NCBI RefSeq assembly: GCF_001665295.1 | Contig: NZ_LZSE01000034.1 | Location: 267,044-331,043, forward strand | Direction of reading: 5' to 3' | DNA from: Mycobacterium sp. 1554424.7 | GTDB taxonomy: Bacteria; Actinomycetota; Actinomycetes; Mycobacteriales; Mycobacteriaceae | Length of the DNA: 64,000 nt | Shown here: positions 40,788 through 49,350 of the stretch, one piece after another | Layout: every line of letters starts with the position of its first letter | Position numbering within the stretch: the stretch's first letter is position 1 | The notes under the pieces: generated by a model | What the model saw: only the letters and a program-made list of their open reading frames with translations | The model's database searches: none | Told to the model about the DNA's origin: nothing | Position numbers and translations under genes: made by a program

Positions 40788-42625
40788 GAACGTCCCACGG
40801 CCATCGGCGGCGTCAGCTTTTTCACGTTGTCGATCACCTGCTCGAGGATGTTCAACTGCCGCTCCAGTTCACGAATCTGGTTGTCGCGCTCGGTTTCTTC
40901 GATGTGCGCCGCGGTGATCGTGGCTTGCAGCGATTCGTTGATCGAGCGGGTGACCTCGTTGGCGATGTCGCGGTAGTGGTCGCGCAGCGTGCGCTGGATC
41001 GCCATGAGTCGATCGCGAGATTCCTTGCTCACCACGAAAGATACGTCGTCGACGAAGCGGCGCACGTTCGTCTTGGCCTCGGCGCGCGCTCGCAACAATC
41101 GGTGTTCCTTGTCCTCCTTGTATGCCATGCGCCCGAGCAGCAGCCCGGCTCCCACCGACAGCGGGTTGAACAGGCCCAGCCCCGCAACCGACGACAGCAT
41201 CCCGATCATCACCACACCGCCATAGGAGCCCCGTAGCCCGGTAACGACCTTCTGCCCCTTCCCGGCCGGCTTGGATTCCAGCTCCGCCAGCGACTTGAGC
41301 CGGCCGAAGTCGCCGCCCATCAGGCGTCCCGTCAGCTCCGGCGACATGACCGAGTCCAGGCCCGCATCGGCGAACGAGCTTGCCACGTTCTCGGCCAACG
41401 CCTCGGCCCGCCGGTATGACCACACGAAGTTGTCCCCCACGGCGGTGGCGACCGCCTCCTCCACGTCGCTGCCGATTTCGGCCCAATGCCGCGTCGGGTC
41501 GCACGAATCGATCTGGCGCTCAATGTCTTCGGTGATCGCGCGGAAGCGCGCCCGCATGTCGTGATCGGCGTCGGCGAACAGGTCGGTGAATCCGTCGTTG
41601 AGCACCTGCTGCCACAGCGCCGACTGGTTGAGGGCGTTCTGGGCCTCCCACTTGCGCCGCTCGAGGTCGTCGGCGAGGCGGTCGCGCAGATCCGGGTCAT
41701 CGATGACCGTCAGCTCCGACCCCACCGACATCGCCAAATGCTCCGCGGCCGAACGAATCTCGGACAAGATCTGATCGCGGACGCGATCGGTCTGGCGGGA
41801 GAGCACCTTTTCGCTGAGGAACTTGACGATCGACGGGAAGTTGGATTCGTCGTTGAGTTCCTTGTCGTTGAGCGTGACGGCGTGGCTGCGCAACAGGGAC
41901 GAGACCGGCAGGATCGGGATCGGCACGCCCGCGCGCTGCAGGTGTGCCGCGTTGGCATTGACGATGTCGCGCCAGTGCGGGTAGAGGTCCGTCTTGGTCG
42001 CCACCAGCACCGCGACCGGGCAGATCTGATACGCCTGGCGGATGAACCGCATCTCCGGTTCGGTCAATTCCTGACTGGTGTCGCTGACCATGAACACCGC
42101 GTCGGCGTCCGGAAGCAACCCGAGCGTCGCCGACAGATGCGGCTGCCCGTGGCCGCCCACGCCAGGGGTGTCGACGAAGGCAAGCCCGCCCTGCAGCAGC
42201 GGGCTGGGCGCCGCGATCTCGACGCGCAGCACTTCGCGGCCGCCGGCCTGCGGCGCGCGGCGCAGGTCGGTGTTGAGGTCGTCGACCGGAATCTCGATGC
42301 GGGCGGGCTCGCCGTTGGGACCCGCGGCGACAACCAGCCGCGCCGACGGCGGCTCGCCATAGCCGACGACGGTGATCACCACCGTGGCCTCGTCGTCGCC
42401 CACTCGGGCCACCGGCAGGTTCAGCAGCGAATTGAGCAGTTGGCTCTTGCCCTGTTTGAGCTGACCCGCGATCACCACCCGGATCTGCGGGTCGAGGATG
42501 CGCTCGCGGGCCCGGGTCAGCCGCTGCGCGAGGTCGCCGCGGTTGTTGAGCTCGGCGATGGCGACGGTGTGGTCGATCAATTCGACGATGACGCCGACCC
42601 GCCGAGGGTCATCCGGTTGAGTCAC
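40784..42625 (-). CDS. iniA: Dynamin-like GTPase IniA
   Basis: A 613-residue bacterial dynamin-like protein: G1 VVIAGQLKQGKSQLLNSLL, G3 AFVDTPGVGGHG, G4 ATKTD, a helical bundle and a hydrophobic paddle-like segment (GGVVMIGMLSSVAGLGLFNP). M. tuberculosis and M. smegmatis IniA bind membranes and can fuse or cut them, and are linked to isoniazid and ethambutol tolerance. It lies 105 nt downstream of iniB on the same strand. Confidence 0.94.
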   Translation of the reverse strand: MTQPDDPRRVGVIVELIDHTVAIAELNNRGDLAQRLTRARERILDPQIRVVIAGQLKQGKSQLLNSLLNLPVARVGDDEATVVITVVGYGEPPSARLVVAAGPNGEPARIEIPVDDLNTDLRRAPQAGGREVLRVEIAAPSPLLQGGLAFVDTPGVGGHGQPHLSATLGLLPDADAVFMVSDTSQELTEPEMRFIRQAYQICPVAVLVATKTDLYPHWRDIVNANAAHLQRAGVPIPILPVSSLLRSHAVTLNDKELNDESNFPSIVKFLSEKVLSRQTDRVRDQILSEIRSAAEHLAMSVGSELTVIDDPDLRDRLADDLERRKWEAQNALNQSALWQQVLNDGFTDLFADADHDMRARFRAITEDIERQIDSCDPTRHWAEIGSDVEEAVATAVGDNFVWSYRRAEALAENVASSFADAGLDSVMSPELTGRLMGGDFGRLKSLAELESKPAGKGQKVVTGLRGSYGGVVMIGMLSSVAGLGLFNPLSVGAGLLLGRMAYKEDKEHRLLRARAEAKTNVRRFVDDVSFVVSKESRDRLMAIQRTLRDHYRDIANEVTRSINESLQATITAAHIEETERDNQIRELERQLNILEQVIDNVKKLTPPMAVGRS

Positions 42626-42730
42626 CCGTGCTGCCCCACTTTCTCGCTGCGATGCACTGAGTTCACGGTATGCGTGAAGCGGCGGCGGGGACCAAACAAG
42701 GTCCCCGCCGTCGCCCTTCGTCCCGGATTG

Positions 42731-45700
42731 TTACCCGTGCGGCCCGACCGGATGCACCGACGGTGCCGGGTGCGGGACCGGTGCAGGAGCGTGCACCGGC
42801 GCCGGGTCGTGCGGCGTGCCCTGGAACACCGACGGGCTGTGCGGCGCCGGGGCCGGCGAGTGCTCGACGGGTGCTGGCGCGTGCTGGACCGGGGCCGGTG
42901 CGTGCTGGACCGGAGCGGGCGCATGGTCGACCGGGGCCGGCGAGTGGGCCGGCTGCTGGATGACGGGCGCGTGAGCCGGCTGCTGCGTGGGCTGCTGGAT
43001 GACCGGTGTGTGATCCGGCGCCTGTGCCGGCTGCTGGATGACCGGCGTGTGAGCCGGCGCCTGCGCCGGCTGCTGAATGACCGGGGATCCGGTGCCGCCG
43101 TGGTTGACCGGATCACCGGCGCCTGGGCTCTGGATCACCGAGCCGGGGTTCGACGGAGGCGTCGCATGCCCGCCGACCGTGCCGCCGCCCTGAATGGCGG
43201 GGCCTTGCGCGGTAGGGGCGACCGGGGCGTGCTGGGCCGGGACGCCGCCGGCGTTGACGGGACCGCCACCGCCGAGCGAGGCACCTTCCTGGCCGAGGAT
43301 CTGGCCGTGCGCGGCGCCGCCGGGGCCACCGGCCAACGCGCCACCACCGGTCACCGTGCCGCCGGCAGCGGCCGCAGGCCCGTCGGCGATTCCGGGCGCC
43401 ACGGCGCCGGCCCCGGCGTGTCCGCCCAGGCCCGCCCCGCCGGCGATGGCGGGAGCCGCCGCTTGAGGAGCCGAGTGGCTGCCCAGCGCGGCGCTGTCGC
43501 CACTCATGATGGCGCTGCTGCGCTCGCCGCCGATGCCCAAGCCAGCCCCGCCCGCCGCGCTGGCGCCAGCCTGACCGCCGACACCGACGCCGGCCAGCGG
43601 ACCCGAAACATGAGGCGTCGCAGCACCATTCAGCGCGGCGCCCTCGCTGGCGATCAATCCCGCCTGACCGGTCGCGCCGCCGCCGACCGCGGCGTTGGCG
43701 CCTACGTTGCCGGCACCGGCCAACCCACCGCCGGCCGCAAGACCGGCCTGGCTCGCGAGACTGGCCTGGCTGGCGAGACCGGCCTGGCCCGCAAGACCCG
43801 CCTGGCTGGCAAGACCCGCCTGACCCGCAAGACCCGCCTGGCCCGCGAGACCGGCCTGGCCGGCAAGACCGGCCTGGCCGCCGAGGCCGCCGGCGGCAGC
43901 ACCGCCAAAGCCGCCACCCGCCTGGCCACCCGCGCCGAACGCACCGCCGGCACCAAGGCCACCTTGGCCGGCGAGTGCGGCCTGGCCGGCGAGCCCGGCC
44001 TCTGCGCCCAAACCAGCCTGGCCTCCGACACCGAAGCCACCGCCCGCTTGTCCGCTGAGGCCAACACCCGCTTGGCCAGCAACCCCCGCTTGTGCGCCGA
44101 GACCGGCGCCCCCGGCGAGCCCAGTGCTGCCGCTGACACCGGCGCCACCAGCCAAACCAGCGTTGCCAGCCAACCCGGCACCACCACTGATCCCGGCTCC
44201 ACCAGCAAGACCAGCGTTGCCAGCCAAACCAGCGTTACCAGCCAACCCAGCACCACCACTGAGCCCAGCGTTGCCAGCCAACCCAGCACCACCACTGAGC
44301 CCGGCACCACCAGCAACACCGGCGCCACCCGCCAAACCAGCGTTGCCAGCCAAACCAGCGTTGCCAGCCAACTCGGCGCCACCACTGAGCCCGGCACCAC
44401 CAGAAAGACCAGCACCGCCAGCCAAACCAGCGCCGCCGCTCAGCCCGGCCGCACCGCCAAGGCCAGCACCGGCATTTAGTCCGGCTGCACCGCCGAGACC
44501 TGCCTCACCGCCAAGCCCGGCTCCACCAGCAAGACCAGCACCACCACCGAGGCCGGCTTCGCCGGCGAGGCCTACACCGCCACGAAGGCCGGCGGTCGCG
44601 CCCAATCCGACGCCGCCACCAACGCCGGCTTCACCACCAAGTCCGGCCTCGCCCGCAAGTGCGACACCGCCGCCGAAACCAGCGCGAGCGCCGAGTCCCG
44701 CCTCAGCCCCGAGGCCCGCGCCACCGCCGAGGCCAAAACCGCCCCCGACACCCGCACCGGCGCCGAGTCCCAAGCCGCCGCCGAGTCCCAAGCCGCCCCC
44801 GAAGCCCGCCTGGCCGCCCAAACCGATACCGGTCTGAGCGCCCAGTCCAGCCCCGAACCCAAGGCCCAAACCGGCACCAACCTGAGCACCCACACTTGCC
44901 TGGCCGCCTAACGCAAACCCGGTCTGACCGCCCACACCGGCCCCAAAGCCAAGGCCCAAGCCAGCACCGATCTCAGCGCCCAAGCCCGCTCCACCGCCGA
45001 CACCGAAACCAAGATTCAGGCCGGCGCTGACCTCGGCGCCAATCCCTGCGCCGAAGCCGCCGCCGAGCTGCCCGCCGACGAGGCCACCAGGTCCGAATCC
45101 ACCCCAACCCGGTTCACCGCCGGTCCCCCAATCGGGCCGGAACTCACCCCAACCGGGTCCGGGCGCACCCCAACCGGCGTGGGGACCGTCCCAACCGTGC
45201 CGGAACTCACCCCACCGCGGCCCGTCGTCACCCCAGCCGGGCCCGCGCTCGTCCCAACCGTGGTCGGAGTCACCCCAACCGTGCCGGAACTCACCCCAAC
45301 GAGGGCCGAAGTCACCCCAGCGAGGCCCGAAGCCACCCCAACCGGGTCCGAAGCCGCCACCGAGCTCACCGGTGCCGGGTCCGAATCCACCCCAGCCGGG
45401 CTGCCAACCGAACCCGCCCCCGGATCCGACGAACCCGGCGTCGGCGGCGTTCCATAGCCCCGCGTCGAAGGCGTTGACCAGTCCCGCGCCCAAGCCGCCG
45501 GCGACGGAGCCGCCGTCGACCAGGGCAGCGTCGGCGCCGTACACGGCGGGGGCGACGGCGTCGCCCACGAGCGCGGCGCCGTCGTCGGCAACCGTGGAAA
45601 CCAGGCTCGGCGCGTAGCCGCCGTAGGGCTCATATCCCCCGTAGGCCGGCGCGTAGGCGTACTGGTCGGTCAGGACTTGCTGCAGCCCACCGACCGGGTC

Positions 45701-45868
45701 GCCGCCGAGGTCGACACCGGGCATCGCGCTGGCCGCGGCCATCGCGAACTGCTCAGGTGTCGCGTTGATGCCCGCCAGGGTCATGGCCTGTTGCGGGCCG
45801 TCAAGAAAGGCTTGGGCAGCGTCGGGATTGGTGAACAACCCCAGGATGTACCGGATCAGCGCGTCCAT
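42731..45868 (-). CDS. iniB: IniB, greatly enlarged glycine-rich form
   Basis: A 1045-residue protein, about twice the length I recall for M. tuberculosis IniB (479). The first 65 residues (MDALIRYILGLFTNPDAAQA) are the conserved IniB N-terminus. Then come a Tyr/Gly region, a Trp-Gly repeat domain (about 150-262), a long glycine/alanine hexapeptide region (about 270-720) and a Pro/Gln/His-rich tail with repeated PVIQQPAQAP and APVQHAP units. Function is unknown; it is induced with iniA/iniC by envelope stress. The frame stays open over the whole repetitive length, so it is not decaying. Confidence 0.88.
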   Translation of the reverse strand: MDALIRYILGLFTNPDAAQAFLDGPQQAMTLAGINATPEQFAMAAASAMPGVDLGGDPVGGLQQVLTDQYAYAPAYGGYEPYGGYAPSLVSTVADDGAALVGDAVAPAVYGADAALVDGGSVAGGLGAGLVNAFDAGLWNAADAGFVGSGGGFGWQPGWGGFGPGTGELGGGFGPGWGGFGPRWGDFGPRWGEFRHGWGDSDHGWDERGPGWGDDGPRWGEFRHGWDGPHAGWGAPGPGWGEFRPDWGTGGEPGWGGFGPGGLVGGQLGGGFGAGIGAEVSAGLNLGFGVGGGAGLGAEIGAGLGLGFGAGVGGQTGFALGGQASVGAQVGAGLGLGFGAGLGAQTGIGLGGQAGFGGGLGLGGGLGLGAGAGVGGGFGLGGGAGLGAEAGLGARAGFGGGVALAGEAGLGGEAGVGGGVGLGATAGLRGGVGLAGEAGLGGGAGLAGGAGLGGEAGLGGAAGLNAGAGLGGAAGLSGGAGLAGGAGLSGGAGLSGGAELAGNAGLAGNAGLAGGAGVAGGAGLSGGAGLAGNAGLSGGAGLAGNAGLAGNAGLAGGAGISGGAGLAGNAGLAGGAGVSGSTGLAGGAGLGAQAGVAGQAGVGLSGQAGGGFGVGGQAGLGAEAGLAGQAALAGQGGLGAGGAFGAGGQAGGGFGGAAAGGLGGQAGLAGQAGLAGQAGLAGQAGLASQAGLAGQAGLASQASLASQAGLAAGGGLAGAGNVGANAAVGGGATGQAGLIASEGAALNGAATPHVSGPLAGVGVGGQAGASAAGGAGLGIGGERSSAIMSGDSAALGSHSAPQAAAPAIAGGAGLGGHAGAGAVAPGIADGPAAAAGGTVTGGGALAGGPGGAAHGQILGQEGASLGGGGPVNAGGVPAQHAPVAPTAQGPAIQGGGTVGGHATPPSNPGSVIQSPGAGDPVNHGGTGSPVIQQPAQAPAHTPVIQQPAQAPDHTPVIQQPTQQPAHAPVIQQPAHSPAPVDHAPAPVQHAPAPVQHAPAPVEHSPAPAPHSPSVFQGTPHDPAPVHAPAPVPHPAPSVHPVGPHG
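43720..44730 (-). repeat. Gly/Ala hexapeptide repeat region of IniB
   Basis: Dozens of units of the form GLAGGA, GLSGGA or GLAGNA follow one another, giving an 18-bp DNA periodicity with many near-identical neighbours. Such a tract can gain or lose units in frame by slippage or recombination. Confidence 0.8.
45080..45421 (-). repeat. Trp-Gly repeat domain of IniB
   Basis: About ten units related to GPRWGEFRHGWG follow one another (GPGWGGF, GPRWGDF, GPRWGEFRHGW, GPGWGEFRPDW). Each contains one or two Trp-Gly pairs with charged residues between. I know of no such domain in the M. tuberculosis protein. Confidence 0.75.
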
Positions 45869-46005
45869 GTCGATTCCCCTCGATCTCGAAGACTTCGCCG
45901 GCCGACCGGCGTTTCGATATACACGCTATGGATTTCCGCTCGGCGCGGAATCGGGGCCCGAACCCCCAGCCGTGGGAGCACCCATAGGGATCGAGCCGCT
46001 CCCCC

Positions 46006-46023
46006 TATTAGGGGATTAGGGGG
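46006..46023. promoter_or_regulatory. TTAGGGG repeat upstream of iniB, candidate regulator site
   Basis: TATTAGGGGATTAGGGGG contains TTAGGGG twice, 8 nt apart, and the first copy is part of the palindrome CCCCTATTAGGGG. It lies about 140 nt upstream of iniB. The same heptamer pair occurs upstream of the neighbouring LuxR-type regulator (46788-46811). The remaining 264 bp between iniB and the Rv0340-like gene show no gene. Confidence 0.5.
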
Positions 46024-46132
46024 ATCCGCGCCTCGCGCGACGGCCCACGCCCAAGGCGGCTCTTGCAGCGCATTTGTGCACGTCAATGGGTTGCGGCGGC
46101 CGATTCCCGGCCCACCAACAACGAGGCCTGAA

Positions 46133-46672
46133 TCAGCCGTGGATGCCGAAGCCGTGATGGTCGGCGTCGCCGGGATGCGGATGGGCGGCGGGGTGGTCCC
46201 AGGCGCTCACGTCGTCGGCCGGGAACAGCCCGTGATGGGCCGTGTGGCCGGGGGTTTCCAGGCCGGTGAGCAGCACCGATGGCTCATGCGGGTCGAGACC
46301 GACCGGACGTGGATCGGCGGGGGCGCCGGGCGGTGCGGGCGTCGCCGGTTGGCTGATCACGCGGCCCCCGGGACCGTGCGGCTGGACGACCGCGGCGGCG
46401 GTGTGCGGCGTGAACGCGTCGAGCGCGGCCGCGGCGGCGCCGCTTGCCCACACGTTGCCGTGCTCGGCGAGCGGCGCTCCCGAAAGGGAACCGGCGGGCT
46501 GGGCCATCGACACCGAGTCGGACACCACCGGAATCAAATTGTTGACGTCTGCGCTGGTCACACCCGTAAGGTGTGCGTCGGCGATCGCCTGCGCGGGGTT
46601 GGCGCTGTAGCGCGCGGCGGCGTCGGGATCGCGCACCAGCGAGATCACGAAGTCGAGCAGCGAGTTTGCCAT
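46133..46672 (-). CDS. IniB-N-terminal-domain protein (Rv0340-like)
   Basis: A 179-residue protein whose start, MANSLLDFVISLVRDPDAAA, resembles the first residues of IniB; the rest is Ala/Pro/His-rich and probably disordered, ending DADHHGFGIHG. Rv0340 in H37Rv is also 179 residues and lies directly before iniB (recalled). It may act with IniB, sharing its N-terminal interaction module (inference). It is divergent from the LuxR-type regulator. Confidence 0.78.
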   Translation of the reverse strand: MANSLLDFVISLVRDPDAAARYSANPAQAIADAHLTGVTSADVNNLIPVVSDSVSMAQPAGSLSGAPLAEHGNVWASGAAAAALDAFTPHTAAAVVQPHGPGGRVISQPATPAPPGAPADPRPVGLDPHEPSVLLTGLETPGHTAHHGLFPADDVSAWDHPAAHPHPGDADHHGFGIHG

Positions 46673-46787
46673 AGCGCACCTCCCTGCCGCGGTGAGTCCT
46701 GTTGCCGGGCCGTCCGGCTTGATACCAAGAGCGTAACGGCCGCGCCCCCCGCGGTGATCGGTGCGAAACCCGCCTCCCGTAGGGCAG

Positions 46788-46811
46788 TATTAGGGGGTTC
46801 GTCGTTAGGGG
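46788..46811. promoter_or_regulatory. TTAGGGG repeat between the regulator and the Rv0340-like gene
   Basis: TATTAGGGGGTTCGTCGTTA followed by GGGG holds TTAGGGG at 46790 and 46805. It ends 33 nt before the regulator ATG, where it could serve autoregulation, and 116 nt from the divergent gene. It matches the pair upstream of iniB. Confidence 0.5.
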
Positions 46812-46844
46812 AAATGCGGGATCGGATGGAAGGGGGTCCGCGCG

Positions 46845-49226
46845 ATGAGCGACTCCCCCGTGGACGTTCCGCCGGAGGTGCGCGACGCGCTTCGGGTCCT
46901 CGCCGACGACCCGACGACACCGGTGAAGCTCCTGATCAGCGGCGGCATCGGAACGGGCAAGAGCACCGCTCTCGGCGCCGTCCGCGACAAATTGCGGGAT
47001 GCCGGGCTCACGGTGCTGGCACGCCCACCGCGCGTCGGCGACCCGCCGGACGCGGCGCTGGTTGTCGACGATGCCCACTTGCTGACCGACGCCGAGCGGC
47101 AGACCCTCCTCGAGCGGTTGGCCGACGACGCGACGGTGGTGGTGGCCGCCGAACCGTGGGACCGGCTGCGGGACATGGCCCTGGCCATCGAACGCGACGG
47201 ACGACACATATCCCTCGGTCCACTGCCCGTCGCCGAGCACCTGCTGGAATGCACCGCCGGAATCCCGTTCCTGGTGCGCGCGGTCAACGACGGGGCGCGG
47301 GCCCCGGCGCAGGCGGCCACGTATGCGCTGATCGACCGGTTGCGCCGACTCGACGCGCTCACCCTGGACACCCTCCTCGTCACGTCGCTGACCCTCGGCT
47401 TCGGGGCCGCGGATGTGGCTGCGGCACTGGGGATTCCGATGACACATGCAAGCCAACTCGTCGACCGGGCGCGGGCGAGCGGGCTCGTCGAACCGTCGCA
47501 CGACGCGGGATTCCGGCAGCTGGTTCACGGCGCGGTCGCCCAGCTCGTCGGAAACGCGCATCACCGTGAGGTCGAAACCTCGCTCGTGCGTTCGCAATTG
47601 GACTCCTCGACGGTGTCGGCGGCCCTCGCAATCCAACTCGCCGAACACGGCCTCGCCGACGACCGGTTGGCGGCGATGCTCGTTCGGCAGGCCGAAGCCG
47701 CCCAGCCGGACCCCGTCGGCGCCGCGAGGCTGTACCGTGCGGCGGCCGACGCCGGCGCCGACGGGGTGGCGCCGCGAATCGCCGACGCGCTGGCCCGCAC
47801 CGGAGAGTGCGCGTCGGCGGCGACGTTGGCCGACGGCCTGCTCACCTCGCCGGATCCCGCCGAACGCGCGGCGGCGGTGCGCATCGCCGCCAGCCTCGCC
47901 GTCCATGACGGCAACGCGAGCCAGGCGGCCGAACTGTTCGCCTGGCTTGGCCCGCAGCCCGACGCCGTCGTGGGCGCCGCCGCGGCGCTGGTGCACATCG
48001 CGACGGGCGACCTCGCCGCGGCGCGCGCCGCCCTACGCCCCAACGACACCGGCCCGCCGACCATGGCCGCACGCAGCGCGCGCGGTCTCGCCGAAGGGCT
48101 GCTGGCGACCATGGATCGCCCGTATCCGGCGGCGATCGCGCAGCTCGGCCAGGCGTTTGCCGCCGGACAACCGGCGACCGAGGTGATGCCCGACAGCCCC
48201 GCCGCGCTCGTCGCGCTGGCCGCCATCCACGGCGGCGATCCGGTCCGCGCCCGCAGCGTCCTCGCCCGCGCCGGCGGCGACGCGCTGTTCGGGCGTCGGC
48301 ACGCGTTGCTCTCGGGCTGGCTCATGATGCAGGACGGGCAACCACCGGCGGCCGGCGCCGACGCGGCCGGGTTGCACCGGCGCGACGCGCTGTGGGCGGC
48401 GGCATTGCAGACCGCGATCGCGCGGCGGAGCGGCGACGCGGGTGCGCTGCAAAAATATTGGAACGAGGCGATGGAGGTGCTCGCGGAGTACTCGATCGAC
48501 CTGTTCGCGCTGCTGCCGCTGGGGGAATTGTGGGTGGCGGCCGCCCGGATGCGACAGGTCGACCGGCTGCGGCATCCCCTGGATCAGGCGTTCGGGCTGC
48601 TGGACTCCCTGGGCAACCCGGCGTTGTGGTCCGCGCCCCTGCATTGGGCCGGTGTGCACGCGGGAATCCTCGCCAACTCACCGGAGCTGGTCGCGCCGCA
48701 CGGGCAGGCCCTCGGAGCCGCCGCCGGCGACAGCACCATGGCGCGGGCGCTGTCCGCGGCCGGCCGCACCTGGCTGCGGGTGCTCGCCGATCAGGTCGAC
48801 GTTGACGAGGTCACCGCCGCGGCTCGGGCGTTGTCGAGCGTCGGGCTGACCTCGGACGCGACCAGGCTCGCCGGTCAGGCCGCCCTGCAGGCGCCCGACG
48901 GGCGGGTGTCCGGGGCCATGCTGCAACTGGCGCGAGACCTCAAGGTGGACAGCGGGATTGGGGAGCCTCCCGTCGTCGCGGAACCGGAGGACGCTGGCCG
49001 GTCCGCGCCACACCACCCGCCGTCGGGCTCGGCCCTGTCCCAGCGCGAACGCGAAGTCGCCGAGCTTCTCCTGTTGGGCATGCCGTATCGCGACATCGGG
49101 GGCCGACTGTTCATCTCCGCCAAGACGGTCGAGCATCATGTGGCGCGGATCCGCCGTCGCCTCGGCGCCGACTCGCGCTCGGAGATGCTGTCCATGCTGC
49201 GAACGATGCTGGCCCCCGACGGCTGA
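46845..49226 (+). CDS. LuxR-family STAND ATPase regulator (Rv0339c-like, probable iniBAC regulator)
   Basis: A 793-residue protein: an N-terminal P-loop ATPase (KLLISGGIGTGKSTALGAV, Walker B AALVVDDAHLLTD), a long helical TPR-like middle, and a C-terminal LuxR helix-turn-helix (LSQREREVAELLLLGMPYRD, ISAKTVEHHVARIRRRLGA). STAND regulators act as switches turned on by a small molecule or protein. Rv0339c has been described as an iniBAC regulator (IniR) responding to free trehalose; I recall this but cannot check it. Location next to the ini genes and shared TTAGGGG sites support the role. Confidence 0.85.
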   Translation: MSDSPVDVPPEVRDALRVLADDPTTPVKLLISGGIGTGKSTALGAVRDKLRDAGLTVLARPPRVGDPPDAALVVDDAHLLTDAERQTLLERLADDATVVVAAEPWDRLRDMALAIERDGRHISLGPLPVAEHLLECTAGIPFLVRAVNDGARAPAQAATYALIDRLRRLDALTLDTLLVTSLTLGFGAADVAAALGIPMTHASQLVDRARASGLVEPSHDAGFRQLVHGAVAQLVGNAHHREVETSLVRSQLDSSTVSAALAIQLAEHGLADDRLAAMLVRQAEAAQPDPVGAARLYRAAADAGADGVAPRIADALARTGECASAATLADGLLTSPDPAERAAAVRIAASLAVHDGNASQAAELFAWLGPQPDAVVGAAAALVHIATGDLAAARAALRPNDTGPPTMAARSARGLAEGLLATMDRPYPAAIAQLGQAFAAGQPATEVMPDSPAALVALAAIHGGDPVRARSVLARAGGDALFGRRHALLSGWLMMQDGQPPAAGADAAGLHRRDALWAAALQTAIARRSGDAGALQKYWNEAMEVLAEYSIDLFALLPLGELWVAAARMRQVDRLRHPLDQAFGLLDSLGNPALWSAPLHWAGVHAGILANSPELVAPHGQALGAAAGDSTMARALSAAGRTWLRVLADQVDVDEVTAAARALSSVGLTSDATRLAGQAALQAPDGRVSGAMLQLARDLKVDSGIGEPPVVAEPEDAGRSAPHHPPSGSALSQREREVAELLLLGMPYRDIGGRLFISAKTVEHHVARIRRRLGADSRSEMLSMLRTMLAPDG

Positions 49227-49350
49227 ACCGCAGGCCACGGGCGCCGCGAAGCGCCGACTTAGGGCAGCCTATCTCGCATCGAAAGCTGCACAGATGTCAC
49301 TATGAGCAAGCCTCAGTAGGCAACAAACTAGGAATTGGGGAGACCTTACT

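Noticed and set aside
41486-44479. 997-codon open frame on the plus strand across iniA and iniB
   Set aside because: It lies antisense to iniA and the repetitive iniB; its Thr/Ala-rich content mirrors the Gly/Ala repeats. High GC leaves such frames open by chance.
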